This document shows positions 11,611 through 21,539 of a stretch of DNA of 64,000 bases, one piece after another. Location of the stretch: assembly GCA_965240325.2 (NCBI GenBank), contig OZ251250.1:496001-560000 (forward strand), given 5' to 3'. The position numbers and the translations under genes were made by a program. The notes under the pieces are model-generated. The model saw only the letters and a list, made by a program, of their open reading frames with translations. It did no database searches and was not told where the DNA came from. Origin of the DNA: Rebecca billardiae RCC1528 (lineage: Eukaryota > Haptophyta). Within the stretch, counting starts at the first letter, position 1. The number at the start of each line of letters is the position of its first letter.

Positions 11611-13549
11611 ACAAAATACCACTTATGGGGGCGAAACACCGAGCTGTCGGATGCGAGGCTCCTGGGACGGACAGTGTCTGGTCAGTGGAAAACACTGTAC
11701 GTGGGGGAAGTTTGAATCCGGGAAAGCGGGTAATCTGTCGAGCGCCATCAGTGGCAAAGGAATCACGCACACTCAGGGGGACCATCACTGCACTGTCAGC
11801 CAACACAGTGTGGCGGCTTTGCGCCAAGCAGGGATGAACCCCAAAACCCTGCTCAACGCATGCAGCGATGCTGGGGCCAAGCTATGCTGCTCTGACCCCA
11901 CAACCCCCTGTGTGACTCACAAGAGAGGTGGCCACCCAAATGCGGGTTCTCATGCGCTGGTACAGCTGGCCAACGGAGAGCCAGTGGCAGGCAGAATCAA
12001 GCCCCTTGTGTATGACAGTGTGCTGTCACAAAGGGCAACGCACCTGCAAGCCACCAAGTCCAGCTGTGACTTGGTGGGTGAATGGACTGGCGTGTGGCCA
12101 GAGGCCTCCACTGGCATCCTACGGACCTGGCAGGCCAGCACTGTGCCTGCCTACTACATACTCCACCACGGATATGAGTTCCTGCAGCCGGCTGCCCTGC
12201 GAGACCCGACGTTGTTATCTGTGCGATTCCAGTCCGGGGCTGCATTTAGCGATGCCTGCCCCCTCTGTGATCATACTCCACTGCTACATCCAGCGCCAGA
12301 TACTGAACACCACCTCTTCTCCGAGTGCCCTGAGGTCGATGCCTACCGCGAGGCTGCTGCCAGAAGCATATCGCATATAATTGAGCCCTTCATGCAGGGA
12401 CAGGCTGCAGCATGGAACTTGGCGCGACATGTGTGCTCTGGGGCTGCCCTCTTGGGCAGGGTGCCCCGGAGCACACTGAAGACCACTGTGGGGGGCAACG
12501 TGCATCTCGGCAGGACCATGCACGTGGCCTTACTGAAGGCAGGGCTAGGCATCATGCAGGCCCGCAAGGACGTGGACTCCCAGCTGTCAAAGGCAGGGCG
12601 TCTCCTCCGACATGCCAGGGAGCTTCGGCCGCCGCCTGGGCACGACCAGGGGGGGCAGCCCCCGCCCCCACAGGCACAGGCAGGCCCAGGAGGGGCGATT
12701 GCCATGAATAATCAGTTACAGGGACCACCTGTCATCCAGCAGCAACCCCCTGCCCAGGCTGGCCAGGGCTGGCAGGCAGGCGCGGGGCAGGCCAACCTGC
12801 ACCAGCCAATAGCGCGCGGTCACCACGTGCGCCCTCAGCTACTCTTGCGGGCATGGCCCCTACAGCGTGCTCGCCCCCTCCCTATGGTGATTGCGTGGCC
12901 TCTGCAGCCTGCCACACCTCTTGTGGCATGGCCGCTCCAATATGTTACCCCACTGGCTCGCCGCGATGTGCGTCCGTCGGACAATGTGTTGACACATGGG
13001 GGCCCTGAGATTGAGGCAGACCCTGCTGCGGGCAGTCGCACTGGTCACGGAGCTCACAACGGCATTACACAGTCAGACACTGGACAGCAGGCCACACAGC
13101 CACCTGCTGGCTCTGCCAAGACACTGGCAGCCCCCAGGCGCAGGCTGCCTCCTCCTAGTCAAGCTCAGCAAGACAGCCCCCCGCCCAAACGACACTGCCC
13201 ACCCCACCAGGCAAATGTGCCTATCCTAACACCAACTGGCAGGCAGGCTCAGCCTGCGCAACGAAGTATGCAACCCCCTGCAAAGAGCAGCAGAAAGAGG
13301 CGCGCAAACGACACCTCCCCAGGCGTATTAGCCATCGCCACCACTCTGCTTGCGTCCTACAGCGGCCCACGCCCTGACTTGATGCCCGATATCGCACACA
13401 TGTCTGACATGACACCATCTGCCTCCATAGCAGTGTCACGAGTGAAATACAGGCGCCTCACTGCCAGGACCAGTGGCCCAGACCCCGGCCCAGCTACTGG
13501 GCTCGCTGACAGCCCCCTCCGTTCCCTCCCCCGCGCAGGGATCGGCTAG
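11611..13549 (+). pseudogene. LINE-like retrotransposon 3' ORF remnant
   Basis: The frame is open from inside the preceding flank repeat through 13549; the flank-derived first ~37 codons are not native. The central part contains CPLCDHTPLL...HHLFSECPE (about 12256-12333), a C-x2-C...H...C cluster. That cluster resembles the zinc-binding tail after the RT/RNase H of non-LTR retrotransposons. It is followed by a helical segment (HARELRPPPGH) and a long Pro/Gln/Ala-rich tail. No RT catalytic motif is present, so if the assignment is right it is a 5'-truncated copy, as is usual for LINEs. Base composition is visibly less GC-extreme and the codon choice softer than in neighbouring genes, pointing to a different origin. 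A host gene of unknown function is the alternative. Confidence 0.45.
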
Positions 13550-14255
13550 TGGCTGGCCCTCTGCCCACACTGGGGCGCCCTAGGGGGTGCCCAGTCTGCC
13601 GACTCGGCTCAAACTCGATGATCTCGAATTGCAAGGCAGTGCACTGCTGGTACCTGGGACCACCCCACAGTGTTGGGCTTGTATGCTGTCGGCAATGGCA
13701 TACCCCCGCCCCCTCTGGAGGCGGGCTGTCCACAGCGGAGTGGTGTCAAGGCACTCGGTGTATCGGTCAGTGGTCATGAGGTTGGGTGAGGGTGGTGGTT
13801 GGTTGGGGGCTGGCCAGGGTAGGGCTGGAGGCTTCGGCCGCCAGTCTGATCACCCGGAGCCCGTTATTCTGGAAACCCACGAGAACAAAGGCACGACTTC
13901 ACGCTGGGGACCAGCCCGTCGCACCCCTTTTTTTGACGCCCCACTCACCACCGGCCTACTATTAACTTCGGCCACAACATCACCCACCAGCTGCTGACCA
14001 AGAACAGGCTACACCATCGTCCACCATGACCTGCCACTGACCAAGTAGGCGACGACATCATCCGCACCAGCTGCTGACCAAGTAGGGGACGGCCTGGCCG
14101 ACGCCAACATGCTCACTCGCCTTTGATTTCGTACCCATGCACTTCCTGGTGGGCCTGACGACGTCCGGACGACGACAACAACGACATCCGCCATGGGGAC
14201 CAACATCAACGCGCTCACACCACTGCCACTGCTGCAAGCTTCGACCAGTACCACT
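13550..14255. other. Low-information sequence after LINE-like ORF
   Basis: No gene recognised. It includes a short imperfect repeat around 'ccagctgctgaccaa' (13988 and 14068) and 'cgacgacatca/cgacaacaacgaca' runs. This resembles, in reverse orientation, the GTCGTC-rich body at 21600-21990. Confidence 0.5.
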
Positions 14256-14314
14256 ACAGACGAATCAGGAGAGCTGCGCCCTCGTGCCTGTGTCTTTAAA
14301 TCATAGAATTAGTC
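14256..14314 (-). repeat. 59-bp 'head' repeat, reverse copy
   Basis: Perfect reverse complement of 21540-21598. It reads on the minus strand as GACTAATTCTATGATTTAAA and onward. Related, less exact copies in the plus orientation are at about 11358, 23589 and 30765. Confidence 0.9.
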
Positions 14315-15298
14315 TGTCTGTCGCCGGGTCACATAAGCGCAATTCGCGTACCCACTTACGCGCTCGATAGGACAAAAGCCGCTCGTCGTTCGGTCAAAAG
14401 CCGCTCGTCGTTCGGCGGTTTGCGTACTCACATTCGCGCGAATCGCATCGGCCCATTCGTCGTGTCGCGAGTTCACACTTCACATTCACACGATCCGTCA
14501 CTTTCTCGCTAGACATTTCACGAGCAGAGGGGCGCGCTGATATTGGCACGCGGGTATCATCTTGCATTGGACTACGAGCATCGGAGCAACCGCGCCTCGC
14601 ATCGACGAGTCCCGTCCGAAGGACGACAAGGCCGAGAGCCCACGCCATTCCAAGGGTCGCCCTTGCGATTGACGTCTCGTTCGGTCGCGCGACGAGCGGC
14701 TCGCGTGCGGCGCCAAGCGAGAGACGCGGGGCGCGCGGCGGGCGCACGCGCGAGGCTGCCCACCACGCGCACGCGCGCGACCCCGCCGGCTCGGGCGACA
14801 CGCCGCTGCCTCAGCTCGAGCACGAGCGCGAGGCGTGGCGCCGGCTCGGTGGGCGGCGGACGGCTCGACCTGCACTGCGGTGCCAGCGGATGAAGCGGCA
14901 AGCCCGGCGGGCGCATACGCGCAGGTCCGCCCTCCACGCGCGAGCGCGCGACTGCGTGTTCCACGAGCTGCAGCAGGCGGCCGCGGGCTGGTCGGCGGCC
15001 GGCGAGGTCGGCGGAGTGCCGCCCGGCCCGCGTTCTCGCTTGGGCGCGGGCCACACTCTCACTCACAGCGCGGGGCGTGGTGCTGCGGACGGGCCAGTCA
15101 TTGCAGCGCGCACTCCGTGGTCAGACGTGCACACGCGCGCGCGTCGTCAGCCCCGCCGCTGCGCCCCTGTGGCGCCGTTGGCAGCGTCGGAATTCCGAGC
15201 TCGGGCTACCGGCCCGGCGTGCCATCATGCGTTTCAGAAACAGGTTTCCAGCCCAAGTTGACGCGCAGCGCCAACCCATATTTAAAAAAAAAAAACTG
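14315..15298. other. Insert upstream of EsV-1-7 gene 2 ending in poly(A)
   Basis: No gene recognised. It begins with 'ctgtctgtcgcc' and has a 22-bp direct repeat of 'aaaagccgctcgtcgttcgg' (14373-14415). It ends with A12 at 15284-15295, a few bases before the conserved EsV-1-7 leader starts at 15299. A poly(A) end directly against paralogous sequence suggests a retroposed segment. Longer frames in 14540-15070 are GC-rich shadows without domains. Confidence 0.5.
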
Positions 15299-15425
15299 GT
15301 ACGTCGTACAGGGGAAGTGACGTTCGAGTCTGAAAAGCGTCGGCGTGGGTGCTCGTCAACTCGAGGCGCGCGCGACGGCGGGCGCGGCCAGGGTCGTGGT
15401 CGCCTTCCCAGCCAAGCTGGCCGGC
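15299..15425 (+). promoter_or_regulatory. Conserved leader of EsV-1-7 genes (gene 2 copy)
   Basis: Nearly identical ~127-bp segments precede genes 2-6 (15299, 17286, 18568, 19866, 29126). They start 'tcgtacaggggaagtgacg', continue 'ttcgagtctgaaaagcgtcgg' and 'gctcgtcaactcgagg', and run to the first ATG. No upstream ATG is present in the coding frame, and an in-frame TGA (15318) closes it. This fits a 5' UTR with core promoter, or the 3' part of an intron plus exon start. The copy in gene 4 has a 2-bp insertion (near 18614) that makes the leader frame continuous with the repeats. Confidence 0.5.
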
Positions 15426-17048
15426 ATGGTCGGCCTGAAGCACCGCAAGTGCGATCACACGGGCTGCACCACGCGGCCTTACTTCGGCATGCCGGGTGAC
15501 GCGCGTGCCAGCCGGTGCGCTGCGCACAAGCTGGCCGGCATGGTCGACCTGAAGCACCCCAAGTGCGATCACACGGGCTGCACCGCGGGGCCTTCATTCG
15601 GCATGCCGGGTGACGCGCGTGCCAGCCGGTGCGCTGCGCACAAGCTGGCCGGCATGGTCGACCTGAAGAGCCGCAAGTGCGATCACACGGGCTGCACCAC
15701 GCAGCCTGCGTTCGGCATGCCGGGTGACGCGCGTGCCAGCCGGTGCGCTGCGCACAAGCTGGCCGGCATGGTCGACCTGAAGAACCCCAAGTGCGATCAC
15801 ACGGGCTGCACCACGCGGTCTGCATTCGGCATGCCGGGCGACGCGCGCGCCAGCCGGTGCGCTGCGCACAAGCTGGCAGGCATGGTCGACCTGAAGCACC
15901 CCAAGTGCGATCACACAGGCTGCACCACGGGGCCTTCATTCGGCATGCCGGGAGACGCGCGCGCCAGCCGGTGCGCTGCGCACAAGCTGGCCGGCATGGT
16001 CGACCTGAAGCACCCTGAGTGCGATCACACGGGCTGCACCACGCAGCCTGCGTTCGGCATGCCGGGCGACGCGCGTGCCAACCGGTGCGCTGCGCACAAG
16101 CTGGCCGGCATGGTCGACCTGAACAGCCGCAAGTGCGATCACACGGGCTGCACCACGCGGCCTTACTTCGGCATGGCGGGTGACGCGCGCGCCAGCCGGT
16201 GCGCTGCGCACAAGCTGGCCGGCATGGTCGACCTGAACAGCCGCAAGTGCGATCACACGGGCTGCACCACGCGGCCTTACTTCGGCATGGCGGGTGACGC
16301 GCGCGCCAGCCGGTGCGCTGCGCACAAGCTGGCCGGCATGGTCGACCTGAAGAGCCCCAAGTGCGATCACACGGGCTGCACCACGCGGCCTTCATTCGGC
16401 ATGGCGGGTGACGCGCGTGCCAGCCGGTGCGCTGCGCACAAGCTGGCCGGCATGGTCGACCTGAAGCACCCCAAGTGCGATCACACGGGCTGCACCAAGG
16501 AGCCTTCATTCGGCATGCCGGGTGACGCGCGCGCCAGCCGGTGCGCTGCGCACAAGCTGGCAGGCATGGTCGACCTGAAGCACCCTGAGTGCGATCACAC
16601 GGGCTGCACCACGCAGCCTTACTACGGCATGCCGGGTGACGCGCGTGCCAGCCGGTGCGCTGCGCACAAGCTGGCCGGCATGGTCGACCTGAAGAACCCC
16701 AAGTGCGATCACACGGGCTGCACCACGCGGCCTTTATTCGGCATGCCGGGTGACGCGCGCGCCAGCCGTTGCTCGGCGCACAAGCTGGCCGGCATGAAGA
16801 GCCTTCGGAGTGGTGCGCACAAGCGCGGGCTGCCGCAAGACATGAAGAGCCCCAACCAAGTGACGAGCGCCGCCAAGCGACAGCGGAAGCGCGCCAGCAG
16901 CACAGCCACTGCTCCGGACGTTGTGGCAGCGCGGCGGCCGCGATCATCGCAGCTGCCGCAGCTGGTCACAGCCAGCGTCGTCTCGACGCCGTCGTGTGAA
17001 CGACCCGTGGTGATGGCCAGGCGTGTGACCGGGGGGAGCCGGGCCTGA
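15426..17048 (+). CDS. EsV-1-7 repeat protein 2 (12 repeats)
   Basis: 540 aa from the first ATG (Kozak GCCGGCATGG). It has twelve 38-residue C-x4-C-x16-C-x2-H units, the largest number in the cluster. Repeats 7 and 8 are nearly identical neighbours (DLNSRKC, GMAGDA), consistent with recent slippage or unequal crossing-over. Two units start HPECDHTGC instead of KCDHTGC. The last repeat has CSAHK in place of CAAHK, and the tail is the SLRSGAHKRGLPQ type shared with genes 4 and 5, ending in the basic KRQRKR segment and a Ser/Pro/Val-rich end. Function is unknown; the nearest characterised relative is brown-algal IMM (developmental patterning). This is the first gene of a direct tandem array. Confidence 0.87.
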   Translation: MVGLKHRKCDHTGCTTRPYFGMPGDARASRCAAHKLAGMVDLKHPKCDHTGCTAGPSFGMPGDARASRCAAHKLAGMVDLKSRKCDHTGCTTQPAFGMPGDARASRCAAHKLAGMVDLKNPKCDHTGCTTRSAFGMPGDARASRCAAHKLAGMVDLKHPKCDHTGCTTGPSFGMPGDARASRCAAHKLAGMVDLKHPECDHTGCTTQPAFGMPGDARANRCAAHKLAGMVDLNSRKCDHTGCTTRPYFGMAGDARASRCAAHKLAGMVDLNSRKCDHTGCTTRPYFGMAGDARASRCAAHKLAGMVDLKSPKCDHTGCTTRPSFGMAGDARASRCAAHKLAGMVDLKHPKCDHTGCTKEPSFGMPGDARASRCAAHKLAGMVDLKHPECDHTGCTTQPYYGMPGDARASRCAAHKLAGMVDLKNPKCDHTGCTTRPLFGMPGDARASRCSAHKLAGMKSLRSGAHKRGLPQDMKSPNQVTSAAKRQRKRASSTATAPDVVAARRPRSSQLPQLVTASVVSTPSCERPVVMARRVTGGSRA

Positions 17049-17285
17049 GCAGCAGCATCACAGCTGCGTCGTCGTCAGGACGGCAAGGGCACCCGGCACC
17101 GTACTAGGTAATCTCGCCTGCCTGAGCTGTGTGCGTCTCTTAGTCTTAGTAAACTGTAGGGCTGTCATCATTTGTCAACCGTCCCTGAGTCTCTGGACTG
17201 TGATGTGACTCTTGATCACCGGTCTGACCGGAGGACTCACGGACAAGGTGAGCTGTGCGGCCGGAGCGACGGCGATATCGAGCCG
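17049..17285. other. Intergenic module, EsV-1-7 gene 2 to 3
   Basis: It carries the 3' flank block ('ctgagctgtgtgcgtctct', 'gtaaactgtagggctgtca') followed by 'gtccctgagtctctggact' and an 'accggaggac...acggaca' element. The same order recurs after genes 3, 4 and 5, so the tandem unit is gene plus this module. Confidence 0.7.
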
Positions 17286-17414
17286 ATACCGTCGTACAAG
17301 GGGAAGTGACGTTCGAGTCTGAAAAGCGTCGGCGTGGGTGCTCGTCAACTCGAGGCGCGCGCGACGGCGGGCGAGGCCAGGGTCGTGGTCGGCTTCCCAG
17401 CCAAGCTGGCCGGC

Positions 17415-18356
17415 ATGGTCGGCCTGAAGAGCCGCAAGTGCGATCACACGGGCTGCACCACGCGGCCTCACTTCGGCATGCCGGGTGACGCGCGTGCCAG
17501 CCGGTGCGCTGCGCACAAGCTGGCCGGCATGGTCGACCTGAAGCACCCCAAGTGCGATCACACGGGCTGCACCACGCAGCCTTACTACGGCATGCCGGGT
17601 GACGCGCGTGCCAGCCGGTGCGCTGCGCACAAGCTGGCCGGCATGGTCGACCTGAAGCACCCCAAATGCGATCACACGGGCTGCACCACGCGGCCTCACT
17701 TCGGCATGCCGGGCGACATGCGCGCCAGGCGGTGCGCTGCGCACAAGCTGGCCGGCATGGTCGACCTGAAGCACCCCAAGTGCGATCACACGGGCTGCAC
17801 CGCGGGGCCTTCATTTGGCATGCCGGGTGACGCGCGCGCCAGCCGGTGCGCTGCGCACAAGCTGGCCGGCATGGTCGACCTGAAGCACCCCAAGTGCGAT
17901 CACACGGGCTGCACCGCGGGGCCTTCATTCGGCATGGCGGGTGACGCGCGTGCCAGCCGGTGCGCTGCGCACAAGCTGGCCGGCATGGTCGACCTGAAGA
18001 ACCCCAAGTGCGATCACACGGGCTGCACCATGCGGCCTTCATTCGGCATGGCAGGCGACGCGCGCGCCAGCCGGTGCGCTGCGCACAAGCTGGCAGGCAT
18101 GAAAAGCCATCGGAGTTCAGGTCGGCACACGCGCGGGCTGCAGCAAGACATGAAGAGCCCCAACGAAGTGACGAGTGCCGCCAAGCGACAGCGGAAGCGC
18201 GCCAGCAGCACAGCCACTGCTCCGGACGTTGTGGCAGCGCGGCGGCCGCGATCATCGCAGCTGCCGCAGCTGGTCACAGCCAGCGTCGTCTCGACGCCGT
18301 CGTGTGAACGACCCGTGGTGATGGCCAGGCGGGTGACCGGGGGGAGCCGGGCCTGA
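17415..18356 (+). CDS. EsV-1-7 repeat protein 3 (6 repeats)
   Basis: 313 aa from the first ATG, with six C-x4-C-x16-C-x2-H units. The third carries GDMRARRC instead of GDARASRC. Repeats 4 and 5 both use TAGPSFG, again an adjacent near-duplicate. The tail is the SHRSSGRHTRGLQQ type of genes 1 and 6, not that of its array neighbours 2, 4 and 5, so the array is a mixture of two subfamilies. The conserved leader and 3' flank are both present. Confidence 0.86.
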   Translation: MVGLKSRKCDHTGCTTRPHFGMPGDARASRCAAHKLAGMVDLKHPKCDHTGCTTQPYYGMPGDARASRCAAHKLAGMVDLKHPKCDHTGCTTRPHFGMPGDMRARRCAAHKLAGMVDLKHPKCDHTGCTAGPSFGMPGDARASRCAAHKLAGMVDLKHPKCDHTGCTAGPSFGMAGDARASRCAAHKLAGMVDLKNPKCDHTGCTMRPSFGMAGDARASRCAAHKLAGMKSHRSSGRHTRGLQQDMKSPNEVTSAAKRQRKRASSTATAPDVVAARRPRSSQLPQLVTASVVSTPSCERPVVMARRVTGGSRA

Positions 18357-18693
18357 GCAGCAGCATCACAGCTGCGTCGTCGTCAGGACGGCAAGGGCAC
18401 CCGGCACCGTAAGGTAATCTCGCCTGCCTGAGCTGTGTGCGTCTCTCAGTCTTCGTAAACTGTAGGGCTGTCATTTGTCAACCGTCCCTGAGTCTCTGGA
18501 CTCTGACTCTCACCGGAGGACTTCACGGACACGGTGCGCGGCCGGAGCGCGGCGATATCGAGGACACCGTCGTACAGGGGAAGTGACGTTCGAGTCTGAA
18601 AAGCGTCGGCGTGGCGGTGCTCGTCAACTCGAGGCGCGCGCGACGGCGGGCGCGGCCAGGGTCGTGGTCGCCTTCCCAGCCAAGCTGGCCGGC

Positions 18694-19695
18694 ATGGTCG
18701 GCCTGAAGCACCGCAAGTGCGATCACACGGGCTGCACCACGCGGCCTTACTTCGGCATGCCGGGCGACATGCGTGCCAGCCGGTGCGCTGCGCACAAGCT
18801 GGCCGGCATGGTCGACCTGAAGAGCCGCAAGTGCGATCACACGGGCTGCACCACGCAGCCTGCGTTCGGCATGCCGGGTGACGCGCGTGCCAGCCGGTGC
18901 GCTGCGCACAAGCTGGCCGGCATGGTCGACCTGAAGCACCCCAAGTGCGATCACACGGGCTGCACCACGCGGCCTTCATTCGGCATGGCGGGTGACGCGC
19001 GTGCCAGCCGGTGCGCTGCGCACAAGCTGGCCGGCATGGTCGACCTGAAGCACCCCAAGTGCGATCACACGGGCTGCACCAAGGAGCCTTCATTCGGCAT
19101 GCCGGGTGACGCGCGCGCCAGCCGGTGCGCTGCGCACAAGCTGGCAGGCATGGTCGACCTGAAGCACCCTGAGTGCGATCACACGGGCTGCACCACGCAG
19201 CCTTACTACGGCATGCCGGGTGACGCGCGTGCCAGCCGGTGCGCTGCGCACAAGCTGGCCGGCATGGTCGACCTGAAGAACCCCAAGTGCGATCACACGG
19301 GCTGCACCACGCGGCCTTTATTCGGCATGCCGGGTGACGCGCGCGCCAGCCGTTGCTCGGCGCACAAGCTGGCCGGCATGAAGAGCCTTCGGAGTGGTGC
19401 GCACAAGCGCGGGCTGCCGCAAGACATGAAGAGCCCCAACCAAGTGACGAGCGCCGCCAAGCGACAGCGGAAGCGCGCCAGCAGCACAGCCACTGCTCCG
19501 GACGTTGTGGCAGCGCGGCGGCCGCGATCATCGCAGCTGCCGCAGCTGGTCACAGCCAGCGTCGTCTCGACGCCGTCGTGTGAACGACCCGTGGTGATGG
19601 CCAGGCGTGTGACCGGGGGGAGGCGGGAGCCGGGCCTGAGCAGCAGCATCACAGCTGCGTCGTCGTCAGGACGGCAAGGGCACCCGGCACCGTAA
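18694..19695 (+). CDS. EsV-1-7 repeat protein 4 (6 repeats, altered C terminus)
   Basis: 333 aa from the first ATG. Its six repeats correspond in order and variant residues to repeats 1, 3, 9, 10, 11 and 12 of gene 2 (TTRPYFG, TTQPAFG, TTRPSFGMAG, TKEPSFG, TTQPYYG, TTRPLFG), as if the middle had been deleted by unequal exchange. A 7-bp insertion near 19617 (ggaggcgggag) shifts the frame before the usual stop and replaces the GGSRA end with about 27 residues translated from the normal 3' flank. A 2-bp insertion upstream makes the leader continuous with the coding frame back to about 18475, although no ATG lies there. Confidence 0.83.
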   Translation: MVGLKHRKCDHTGCTTRPYFGMPGDMRASRCAAHKLAGMVDLKSRKCDHTGCTTQPAFGMPGDARASRCAAHKLAGMVDLKHPKCDHTGCTTRPSFGMAGDARASRCAAHKLAGMVDLKHPKCDHTGCTKEPSFGMPGDARASRCAAHKLAGMVDLKHPECDHTGCTTQPYYGMPGDARASRCAAHKLAGMVDLKNPKCDHTGCTTRPLFGMPGDARASRCSAHKLAGMKSLRSGAHKRGLPQDMKSPNQVTSAAKRQRKRASSTATAPDVVAARRPRSSQLPQLVTASVVSTPSCERPVVMARRVTGGRREPGLSSSITAASSSGRQGHPAP

Positions 19696-19993
19696 GGTAA
19701 TCTCGCCTGCCTGAGCTGTGTGCGTCTCTTAGTCTTAGTAAACTGTAGGGCTGTCATTTGTCAACGTGACCGTCCCTGAGTCTCTGGACTGACTCTCAGT
19801 CTCACCGGAGGACTTCACGGGTGGACGGTGGTGCGGCCGGAGCGCCGGCGATACCGAGGATAGTGGATACGTCGTACAGGGGAAGTGACGTTCGAGTCTG
19901 AAAAGCGTCGGCGTGGGTGCTCGTCAACTCGAGGCGCGCGCGACGGCGGGCGCGGCCAGGGTCGTGGTCGCCTTCCCAGCCAAGCTGGCCGGC

Positions 19994-21388
19994 ATGGTCG
20001 GCCTGAAGCACCGCAAGTGCGATCACACGGGCTGCACCACGCGGCCTTACTTCGGCATGCCGGGTGACGCGCGTGCCAGCCGGTGCGCTGCGCACAAGCT
20101 GGCCGGCATGGTCGACCTGAAGAGCCGCAAGTGCGATCACACGGGCTGCACCGCGGGGCCTGCGTTCGGCATGCCGGGTGACGCGCGTGCCAGCCGGTGC
20201 GCTGCGCACAAGCTGGCCGGCATGGTCGACCTGAAGAACCCCAAGTGCGATCACACGGGCTGCACCACGCGGTCTTCATTCGGCATGCCTGGCGACGCGC
20301 GCGCCAGCCGGTGCGCTGCGCACAAGCTGGCAGGCATGGTCGACCTGAAGCACCCCAAGTGCGATCACACGGGCTGCACCACGCGGCCTTCATTCGGCAT
20401 GCCGGGCGACGCGCGCGCCAGCCGGTGCGCTGCGCACAAGCTGGCCGGCATGGTCGACCTGAAGCACCCTGAGTGCGATCACACGGGCTGCACCACGCAG
20501 CCTCACTTCGGCATGCCGGGAGACGCGCGCGCCAGCCGGTGCGCTGCGCACAAGCTGGCCGGCATGGTTGACCTGAAGCACCCCGAGTGCGATCACACGG
20601 GCTGCACCACGCAGCCTCACTTCGGCATGCCGGGCGACGCGCGTGCCAGCCGGTGCGCTGCGCACAAGCTGGCCGGCATGGTCGACCTGAAGAGCCGCAA
20701 GTGCGATCACACGGGCTGCACCACGCAGCCTGCGTTCGGCATGCCGGGTGACGCGCGTGCCAGCCGGTGCGCTGCGCACAAGCTGGCCGGCATGGTCGAC
20801 CTGAAGAGCCGCAAGTGCGATCACACGGGCTGCACCACGCAGCCTGCGTTCGGCATGCCGGGCGACGCGCGTGCCAGCCGGTGCGCTGCGCACAAGCTGG
20901 CCGGCATGGTCGACCTGAAGCACCCCAAGTGCGATCACACGGGCTGCACCACGCGGCCTTCATTCGGTATGGCAGGCGACGCGCGCGCCAGCCGGTGCGC
21001 TGCGCACAAGCTGGCCGGCATGGTCGACCTGAAGAACCCCAAGTGCGATCACACGGGCTGCACCACGCGGCCTTTATTCGGCATGCCGGGTGACGCGCGC
21101 GCCAGCCGTTGCTCGGCGCACAAGCTGGCCGGCATGAAGAGCCTTCGGAGTGGTGCGCACAAGCGCGGGCTGCCGCAAGACATGAAGAGCCCCAACCAAG
21201 TGACGAGCGCCGCCAAGCGACAGCGGAAGCGCGCCAGCAGCACAGCCACTGCTCCGGACGTTGTGGCAGCGCGGCGGCCGCGATCATCGCAGCTGCCGCA
21301 GCTGGTCACAGCCAGCGTCGTCTCGACGCCGTCGTGTGAACGACCCGTGGTGATGGCCAGGCGGGTGACCGGGGGGAGCCGGGCCTGA
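19994..21388 (+). CDS. EsV-1-7 repeat protein 5 (10 repeats)
   Basis: 464 aa from the first ATG, with ten C-x4-C-x16-C-x2-H units. Two adjacent pairs are near-identical (repeats 5/6 with HPEC...TTQPHFG and 7/8 with TTQPAFG), and the last repeat plus tail match gene 2. This is the last gene of the direct array; its 3' flank is cut at 'gtctctggact' (21540) by the composite insertion. Confidence 0.86.
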   Translation: MVGLKHRKCDHTGCTTRPYFGMPGDARASRCAAHKLAGMVDLKSRKCDHTGCTAGPAFGMPGDARASRCAAHKLAGMVDLKNPKCDHTGCTTRSSFGMPGDARASRCAAHKLAGMVDLKHPKCDHTGCTTRPSFGMPGDARASRCAAHKLAGMVDLKHPECDHTGCTTQPHFGMPGDARASRCAAHKLAGMVDLKHPECDHTGCTTQPHFGMPGDARASRCAAHKLAGMVDLKSRKCDHTGCTTQPAFGMPGDARASRCAAHKLAGMVDLKSRKCDHTGCTTQPAFGMPGDARASRCAAHKLAGMVDLKHPKCDHTGCTTRPSFGMAGDARASRCAAHKLAGMVDLKNPKCDHTGCTTRPLFGMPGDARASRCSAHKLAGMKSLRSGAHKRGLPQDMKSPNQVTSAAKRQRKRASSTATAPDVVAARRPRSSQLPQLVTASVVSTPSCERPVVMARRVTGGSRA

Positions 21389-21539
21389 GCAGCAGCATCA
21401 CAGCTGCGTCGTCGTCAGGACGGCAAGGGCACCCGGCACCGTAAGGTAATCTCGCCTGCCTGAGCTGTGTGCGTCTCTTAGTCTTATTAGTAAACTGTAG
21501 GGCTGTCATTTGTCAACCGTGACCGTCCCTGAGTCTCTG

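Noticed and set aside
15121-16947. Long minus-strand frame (608 codons) antisense to EsV-1-7 gene 2, and equivalents over genes 1, 3, 4, 5 and 6
   Set aside because: The 114-bp repeat happens to be stop-free on the other strand, so all copies give the same Cys-rich antisense peptide. The plus-strand frame has the family motif, spacing and conserved tail.
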